This document shows positions 7,595 through 12,183 of a stretch of 12,183 nt of DNA, piece after piece (position 1 is the stretch's first letter; each line of letters starts with the position of its first letter). Source of the DNA: Clostridioides sp. (GTDB taxonomy: Bacteria > Bacillota > Clostridia > Peptostreptococcales > Peptostreptococcaceae); assembly GCA_031272305.1 (NCBI GenBank), contig JAISUA010000257.1:1-12183 (forward strand), written 5' to 3'. The translations under genes and the position numbers were made by a program. The notes beneath the pieces were generated by a model. It ran no database searches, was not told the DNA's origin, and was given only the letters and a program-made list of their open reading frames with translations.

Positions 7595-9991
7595 TTATTG
7601 ATTGTCTGATTGAGTGTCGCTTGGACTTACGTATTTGTTTTCATACATTTCCTTCAATTGCTTTGTATATTCTTTGTAAGCTACACCTTTTTTATCACTA
7701 AGTTCATTTAATAAATCATCGTAAACCTTGTCTATTTCTTCTGGAGATTCATATTCCAATGATTCTTTGAAATCAACTAATTTTAATTCATAATATTTGT
7801 CGTATTTTTCAATATAAGTTTCTATAGATTTAGATGCAAGTTCCTTTGTTTTTGCTGTAGCATCAGTTCTGTCTACAAATTCTCCTGCATTTATTTTGTA
7901 ATATCCATTGTCTTGAATAATGCTAGCTTCTACACCTTTTTTCTGATATGATTCTAAAGTCTTTGTTGCTTCTTCTTCTGTTTTAAAAGAACCCGCGTAT
8001 ACTCTATAATACAATCCTTTATCATCTGCATATTTTTCGATTTCAGCTAGTCTTGCTTCTTTTTCTGCCTTGTATTTTTCTTCAGGCGTAGGTTCACTTT
8101 TTTCTTTATCTTTTGTTTCACTTTGACTTGTTGTGTTCGTATTATTTGAATTAGCTAAATCTTCGTTTGCTTTTTTATTCTTTAAGCCTACTGATACAAA
8201 ATATATTACTACCACTGCTATCACAACTACCACTGCTATGATTGTATCTCTTACTTTCTTTGAACCTGTTTTTTCTGATTCATCATCTTCATCTTCATCT
8301 TCTGCTATGAAATCATTGCTATAATTAACAACTTTAGTATCGTTTAATTTTTCATCTTTTTTATTTGTTTCCAGATTTTTTCTATTTTCTTGAAGTTTTC
8401 TTTCTTCTTCAGCCTTTCTTTGTTCTTCTATTCTTCTCTGTTTTTCTCTTTCAAGTTTTTCCTCTTCTATTCTTTTTTCTTTTTCTTTTTCAAATTTTTC
8501 TTCTTCTATTCTTTTTTGTCTTTCTTTTTCAAGTTTTTCTTCTTCTAATTTCAATCTTCGTTCTTTTTCTTTTTGTTCTTCTAATTTCTTTTGTCTTTGT
8601 CTTTCAATTTCTTGTTGTCTTTCCTCAACCTTTGCTTGTTCTTCTAATTCTTGTTGTTTTATTTTTTCTTCTTCCATTCGTTGTTTTAATAAGACTTGAG
8701 GCTCAATATATTTAAGTCCATTTATGATATTTCCTTTTTGTGTTTCTTCAAGTTCTAAACCTAAACTATCTACAAATGAATAATCCTCCATATCTTCTTC
8801 CTCTGAAAACTTGATAAAAGATTCTTTAAATGATGCTGATCTAGGTAAAATCAGAATTTTTTCTATAAATTTTTCTACATTTATATCTCTATCGTCATTC
8901 GATTCCTTTTTAGCCAATTCATTTGATTCAATATCTTTATATGTTTTGCTAACTATTTTTTTAGCTTCTTTCCATACTTCTCCACTTAATATTGTACGAT
9001 TTTTAACTACATAGTTTGTGAATTGTATGAAATCATTTGCTCCCATTTCTCCAACAGCAGTAAGTCTCATCGCACCTTCAATCAGGCTTTTATTTTTTTT
9101 ATTTAGAAAATCAAGCAAAATAACACCTGATACAAAATCAACTATACTTCCCTCTGAAAATCCATAACATTCTTTATCTGTAACATTTTCTAGTTTCAAT
9201 AATTTATCGTAACCATTTCTAATATATAACTCAAAATGTTGCTTAGTTAGATTGCCAATTTTAGTAAGATATGCAATTTCAACGTCATTAAGTCCTCTAT
9301 GAATTTGTTCATCGTTTGGAATATCTTCTTCGCTCACCAAACTTATTTGCTGTTCATAATCTATATTTTTGATTCCTTCAGATAAATCTTTGTCCTCTAT
9401 TTCTTCTTTATTTTCCTTAGAACTAGATAAAATATTATTTACACATAAGATAAGCTCTTTTTTTAATTCTCGTTTGACGTCAACATAGTTTAAATCAAAA
9501 ATAAATTCATAGTCATCTCTATTTATACTTATTTTTCTTATAAAAATGCTTAAGATATCTTTATAGATATTAAGCACTTTGTAATCTTTTTCAAGACGTT
9601 GTTTCTTTAAATCAAATTCTATTCTATCATATGCAATAAAACTTCTGAAATCTTCAGGCATAAGTTGATTGATATCCTCTTTCATAGCTTTATTGATATA
9701 TTTTCTGCAATTACCTGTTATAATTTCAAGATCTCTGTTGAGTTCATCTTCACTGGAAATATATTTTTCTTTTATCCACTTTCCTATAATTGGCTCCAAA
9801 CTCCTTGAAATTGTTTTGTAAAACAGAATATTGTATTTCAAAAGCTCAAAATATTTATTTTCATCTCCTTGCACTTTTTCAAATTTTTCTTCAAGAATTT
9901 TATCAAGATTTTCGTTTATCTTTACATCTTGTTTCAAAAAATTTGATGCAACAGTTCTAACTGACTGTTTAATATGATTCATATTCTCCAA
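7595..9991 (-). CDS. Single-pass membrane protein with cytoplasmic coiled coil and extracellular SPOR domain
   Basis: 798 residues from TTG 9991; GTG 10000 and ATG 9982 are alternatives. Residues 1 to about 430 are mostly helical and match no family I know. Residues about 431-540 are an E/K/R-rich coiled coil. An acidic cluster EDEDEDDESE (about 564-573) and basic KKVR then precede one transmembrane helix (about 582-604, IIAVVVVIAVVVIYFVSVG). A Ser/Thr/Asn linker leads to a SPOR-like domain (about 661-729) with the paired halves YYRVYAGSF and YYKINAGEF. A charged tail follows. Positive-inside charge places the N-terminal half in the cytoplasm and SPOR outside. SPOR domains bind denuded glycan strands at division sites in other bacteria and are uncommon in Firmicutes. 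It is the first gene of an operon with the large unknown gene and galE. A role in septum or envelope assembly is inferred. Confidence 0.85.
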   Translation of the reverse strand: MENMNHIKQSVRTVASNFLKQDVKINENLDKILEEKFEKVQGDENKYFELLKYNILFYKTISRSLEPIIGKWIKEKYISSEDELNRDLEIITGNCRKYINKAMKEDINQLMPEDFRSFIAYDRIEFDLKKQRLEKDYKVLNIYKDILSIFIRKISINRDDYEFIFDLNYVDVKRELKKELILCVNNILSSSKENKEEIEDKDLSEGIKNIDYEQQISLVSEEDIPNDEQIHRGLNDVEIAYLTKIGNLTKQHFELYIRNGYDKLLKLENVTDKECYGFSEGSIVDFVSGVILLDFLNKKNKSLIEGAMRLTAVGEMGANDFIQFTNYVVKNRTILSGEVWKEAKKIVSKTYKDIESNELAKKESNDDRDINVEKFIEKILILPRSASFKESFIKFSEEEDMEDYSFVDSLGLELEETQKGNIINGLKYIEPQVLLKQRMEEEKIKQQELEEQAKVEERQQEIERQRQKKLEEQKEKERRLKLEEEKLEKERQKRIEEEKFEKEKEKRIEEEKLEREKQRRIEEQRKAEEERKLQENRKNLETNKKDEKLNDTKVVNYSNDFIAEDEDEDDESEKTGSKKVRDTIIAVVVVIAVVVIYFVSVGLKNKKANEDLANSNNTNTTSQSETKDKEKSEPTPEEKYKAEKEARLAEIEKYADDKGLYYRVYAGSFKTEEEATKTLESYQKKGVEASIIQDNGYYKINAGEFVDRTDATAKTKELASKSIETYIEKYDKYYELKLVDFKESLEYESPEEIDKVYDDLLNELSDKKGVAYKEYTKQLKEMYENKYVSPSDTQSDNQ
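8393..8548 (-). repeat. 39-bp coding tandem repeat in the coiled coil (4 units)
   Basis: Within the SPOR protein's coiled coil (residues about 482-533) the units read LEEEKLEKERQKR, IEEEKFEKEKEKR, IEEEKLEREKQRR and a degenerate IEEQRKAEEERKL. The first three are nearly identical. The period is 13 residues (39 bp), the same as the tandem repeat in the next gene, although the sequence differs. Thirteen is not a multiple of the 7-residue heptad, but an 11/13-type charged single alpha-helix would tolerate it. Confidence 0.75.
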
Positions 9992-10005
9992 TGTTTTCAC
10001 TCCTT
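9989..10005 (-). promoter_or_regulatory. Ribosome binding site deciding the SPOR gene start
   Basis: AAGGAG on the minus strand (plus 10005-10000) is followed by 8 nt and TTG (9991-9989). The GTG at 10000 overlaps the Shine-Dalgarno sequence itself and cannot use it. ATG at 9982 would be 17 nt away, or would rely on a TTGGAG only 3 nt upstream. TTG 9991 is therefore the best choice, though the evidence is thin. Confidence 0.6.
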
Positions 10006-10072
10006 GCTAATGTATTATATAACTATTTATACTTATTAAATTCTATTTTTTTCTACAAAATTTCCTACTCTA

Positions 10073-10081
10073 ATTATAACA
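10073..10081 (-). promoter_or_regulatory. Extended -10 promoter of the SPOR-unknown-galE operon
   Basis: The minus strand carries TGTTATAAT, a perfect TATAAT with the extended TGn element (plus 10081-10073). No good TTGACA-like box lies 16-18 nt upstream, which is typical of extended -10 promoters. Transcription would start near 10066 and give a leader of about 75 nt. It lies between the terminator of the upstream operon and the SPOR gene. Confidence 0.65.
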
Positions 10082-10120
10082 CATACTTGTTGTTATCAGA
10101 TATTTTTTGATGTAAAAATA

Positions 10121-10181
10121 AAAAAAGAAATGATATTTTTTAATGAACTTTTTAAGTTCATTTTTATATCATTTCTTTTTT
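10121..10181 (-). terminator. Very long intrinsic terminator of the AtuA operon, bidirectional form
   Basis: A perfect 16-bp outer stem pairs 10121-10136 with 10166-10181. An inner perfect 9-bp stem (10142-10150 with 10154-10162) with a 3-nt loop sits within a small T-rich internal loop. On the minus strand the stem ends in a T run (six T within the arm). It lies 72 bp after the P-loop gene stop and just upstream of the next operon's promoter, so it insulates the two operons. Confidence 0.9.
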
Positions 10182-10252
10182 ATCTGAAACTGTTTGATAG
10201 AATTTTTATATACCTCTATTTATTAATATAATTTTTCCCTTGTTGCATTTTT

Positions 10253-11185
10253 TTACACATCACTCTTTGTTATCTTATTTAAATCGGAAATATTTAATTT
10301 TTCCCGGTTATCTCTAACAAGACCTACCAATGAATATTCTTTTTGATAGCTGTCATATTTGAATTCTTTTAACAAAGTAAAATATTTTATTTCTTCTGTG
10401 TTTCTAACATGAATACGTGGACCTGTACACTTTATTATATGTTCACCTATAGATATATGAGTATCATCTTTGTAACTTATATCAAGCTTCATTTCAATTA
10501 ATTTTTTGACCTTGTTTTCTAGTTCTTCAATGTCTAGCTCTGGTTTTTTCTTGAAATTTAAGATAAATCCCCCTCTTACATCTCCATGCTTTATGTCATC
10601 TATTTCATATCCGTAATCCTTGATCAATATCAAATCTGTAAGATCTTCTACTGTATGTGCCATTCTTCTGTATTGTAAAGAAGGCATAACGATTTCTTTG
10701 ATATCCTGAGGAAGTGGTCCAAATATATTTGGTCTTGTCACTATTATTTCTTCACCTATTCCAAGTAACAAATCTGCATTTATATTTAGATAAGGGTATA
10801 TCAAATCAAAATGTTCTATGATAATTCTTCTACCTCTATTCAAAGCTTCTTGAACAAAATTGACTATCTCATACATTTGAGTGAAAGCAAGCTGAAATCT
10901 CATATCTATATGATATGTTGCATTTCTAAAAGAATTGTCAAGAGATCTAACCTGCATCACTTTATGAATATCTAGTCCATCATCATCATTTGAAAGGTCT
11001 ATTCCTGGAAACATTCCTTTCAATATAAGTGATTTTCCGCTTCCTGAATCCCCTACTATACCTATCAATTTATCATCGTATCCAAGATACAGATGTCCCA
11101 ATTGATCCCCCATTCGAAGTAATCTTTCTCTTCCCCTAGGTGCAAAATATACAGAGTACATATGAAATTCATGCAATGCTCTCAT
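10253..11185 (-). CDS. P-loop protein, 'alanyl-tRNA synthetase second additional domain' type
   Basis: 310 residues from ATG 11185, with a GAGGTG ribosome site 7 nt upstream. A clear Walker A motif, GDSGSGKS (45-52), follows a hydrophobic strand (LIGIV). A possible Walker B strand is IIIEHFD (121-127). This suggests a nucleotide-binding domain over roughly residues 1-160. The C-terminal half (about 165-310), with MAHTVEDL, HISIGEHIIKC and a VRNTEEIKYF stretch, corresponds to what databases label an AlaRS second-additional-domain (SAD-like) region; I recall this architecture from clostridial genomes. It is neither an alanyl-tRNA synthetase nor evidently an editing enzyme. It lies 49 bp after the DUF4387 gene on the same strand and ends at a strong terminator, so it is the last gene of the AtuA operon. 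The molecular function is unknown; ATP- or GTP-dependent activation or regulation of the AtuA/DUF4387 pair is inference. Confidence 0.75.
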   Translation of the reverse strand: MRALHEFHMYSVYFAPRGRERLLRMGDQLGHLYLGYDDKLIGIVGDSGSGKSLILKGMFPGIDLSNDDDGLDIHKVMQVRSLDNSFRNATYHIDMRFQLAFTQMYEIVNFVQEALNRGRRIIIEHFDLIYPYLNINADLLLGIGEEIIVTRPNIFGPLPQDIKEIVMPSLQYRRMAHTVEDLTDLILIKDYGYEIDDIKHGDVRGGFILNFKKKPELDIEELENKVKKLIEMKLDISYKDDTHISIGEHIIKCTGPRIHVRNTEEIKYFTLLKEFKYDSYQKEYSLVGLVRDNREKLNISDLNKITKSDV

Positions 11186-11234
11186 TCTTATTCACCTCGT
11201 TTTTTATTTTTTATCAACTTTTCTACAAAGTCTC

Positions 11235-11549
11235 TTAAAGTTCAAATTCAAGTTTTAAAAGTGGAGAATGTTGTTGTGCTCCATATACATCAGATTCTCC
11301 TAAATTTCCTGAACATATAGGTCTTACTATAGTTATCTTCAATGCTTTTGCAGGTTCAAAATAGATTATATCCATTATATCTTTTTCATCTATTTTATAT
11401 AATTTTGCAAAAGATTCTTTTGTTATTATTTCTTTTTCTTTAAACTGATTGAAATAGTCCAAATTCTTAAATATTATATCAAATGTCAATTCATAAGGAC
11501 CAGAATTTTTACTTCTAATAACATCTGCTACATCTCTTAAATTATACAT
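11235..11549 (-). CDS. DUF4387-family protein, AtuA partner
   Basis: 104 residues, typical of the family (about 100-110). Conserved features seen: LRDVADVIRSKNSGPYELTFDI at the N-terminus (positions 4-25), FEPAKALKITIVRP (64-77) and SGNLGESDVYGAQQHSPLL near the C-terminus. All are characteristic of DUF4387. The ATG shares one base with the TAA of the upstream AtuA gene (TAATG), which indicates translational coupling and probably a fixed ratio of the two proteins. In many genomes DUF4387 follows AtuA or is fused to it, so it is best regarded as a small subunit or missing C-terminal domain of AtuA. It is probably a soluble cytoplasmic protein. The biochemical activity is not known to me. Confidence 0.9.
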   Translation of the reverse strand: MYNLRDVADVIRSKNSGPYELTFDIIFKNLDYFNQFKEKEIITKESFAKLYKIDEKDIMDIIYFEPAKALKITIVRPICSGNLGESDVYGAQQHSPLLKLEFEL

Positions 11550-12183
11550 TATTCTAATTCCCCCTTATTAAATGTTTTGATAGTCATTGGGAAATACTTG
11601 CAAGGATCTTTTGATTCCATCAAATTGTAAATTGAGAATTCATATACTTCTCCTGCTTTGAAATCTGATGGTGAAAATGGAAATGCAAGATTTCCTGCTG
11701 TTGATATTCTTCCGTCATAACCATAGTGAAGAAGTGTTGAACGAGCAAAACTACATATTGTGTTTGCTATTTCTTGTGTTTGACCAACAGCTTCTATTAC
11801 TATTCCTAGTTCACTTCCAACTTGACAATCTTGTCCTTTGAATATTCCTGTTGCTCCGTTTTTTCCGTAAAGTTTAAAATCTAAGAAGAATCTACCTAAA
11901 TTTTGTCCTTCAAAGTTTGATTTTACTTTTTCTTTTACTGCTTCTATTATTTCTTCTATCTTTGACATCATAATTGGATCACAAGTAGCTGCAATTGATA
12001 CAGTTCTATAACCTACTTTTCTTACACCTTCAAGTTTTATGAAATAGTTATCATCTTCTGTTGGAACAAATCTACTTCCTTTTACTATTACTGTATTTTC
12101 TTTATTTTGAGTAAAAGTAGTTTGAGTCAAATCCAATATTCCTCCTGGTCCAGGTAATTTTGTAGGATTGCTCTTTTCGTATA
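11549..12183 (-). CDS. AtuA-family (DUF1446) protein, C-terminal part, runs off the window
   Basis: The frame stays open to the last base, so the N-terminus lies outside. About 211 codons are present, roughly the C-terminal half of a protein usually about 450 residues or more. A TTG at 12136 is an internal Leu, not a start: the codons before it read LPGPGGILDLTQ, matching the family's LPGG-x-V-D-LTN-type motif. Other family features are KVGYRTVS, ATCDPIMMSKI, LYGKNGATGIF, and ICSFARSTLLHYGYDGR followed by STAGNLAFPFSPSD. AtuA was named from acyclic terpene utilisation in Pseudomonas, but the family is much wider and its reaction here is unknown. In anaerobes it is more plausibly part of amino- or hydroxy-acid catabolism (inference). 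It is followed by DUF4387 (1-nt overlap) and the P-loop protein in one operon whose promoter lies to the right of the window. Confidence 0.88.
   Translation of the reverse strand, partial: YEKSNPTKLPGPGGILDLTQTTFTQNKENTVIVKGSRFVPTEDDNYFIKLEGVRKVGYRTVSIAATCDPIMMSKIEEIIEAVKEKVKSNFEGQNLGRFFLDFKLYGKNGATGIFKGQDCQVGSELGIVIEAVGQTQEIANTICSFARSTLLHYGYDGRISTAGNLAFPFSPSDFKAGEVYEFSIYNLMESKDPCKYFPMTIKTFNKGELE

Noticed and set aside
7480..7701. Small plus-strand gene of about 73 codons over the operon hairpin
   Set aside because: It has no Shine-Dalgarno sequence, starts inside the inverted repeat and overlaps the 3' end of the SPOR gene. The hairpin explains the non-random sequence.
8133..8715. Plus-strand open frames rich in Phe/Leu/Val and Ser, resembling membrane peptides
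   Set aside because: They are the antisense of the SPOR protein's E/K coiled coil and acidic cluster. They have no ribosome site, and their composition is explained by the repeat on the other strand.
12134..12136. TTG as the start of a 195-residue AtuA-like protein
   Set aside because: The frame remains open to the window edge, and the residues just before it match a conserved AtuA motif, so the gene is cut by the edge and does not start here.

Overview
The window is AT-rich (roughly 30% G+C by eye) with strong AGGAGG-type ribosome binding sites, sigma-A-like promoters and U-tailed hairpin terminators. Together with CWB2 cell-wall repeats and an AtuA/DUF4387/P-loop gene set, this points to a low-GC anaerobic Firmicute of the Clostridia/Tissierellia type. 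The species cannot be read from the sequence alone.

Layout, left to right. (1) Positions 1-120 hold a 41-bp tandem repeat array cut by the window edge. A clear promoter (147-175) and leader follow, then a plus-strand AzgA/NCS2-type purine permease gene (295-1620). (2) Between this gene and the convergent minus-strand gene lie a 37-bp tandem repeat and a terminator hairpin that probably serves both. (3) A minus-strand gene (1888-3258) encodes a secreted wall protein with three CWB2 repeats and a C-terminal CAP/SCP domain. (4) A 571-bp intergenic stretch contains the terminator of the next operon. (5) A three-gene minus-strand operon is read in the order: SPOR-domain membrane protein (9991-7595), a large cytoplasmic protein of unknown function (7407-4867), then galE (4846-3830). 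An extended -10 promoter lies at about 10073-10081. A 93-nt imperfect hairpin sits between the first two genes, and galE starts 20 bp after the second. (6) A very long terminator hairpin (10121-10181) ends a second minus-strand operon that enters from the right edge: the C-terminal part of an AtuA-family protein, a DUF4387 protein (stop and start overlap by 1 nt), and a P-loop protein of the kind annotated as having an alanyl-tRNA-synthetase 'second additional domain'.

How the genes fit together. The SPOR protein is predicted to be a single-pass membrane protein with a large cytoplasmic N-terminal half and a peptidoglycan-binding SPOR domain outside. Co-transcription with a large cytoplasmic protein and with UDP-glucose 4-epimerase, which supplies UDP-galactose for surface polysaccharide, suggests an envelope or division-site module. 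This is inference, and it is the best candidate in the window for an undescribed system. The AtuA/DUF4387/P-loop set is a second one: a conserved-looking catabolic-type cluster whose reaction I cannot name. Four annotated starts (295, 3258, 7407, 9991) were chosen over longer alternatives because the Shine-Dalgarno sequence sits at the correct spacing only for the shorter form.
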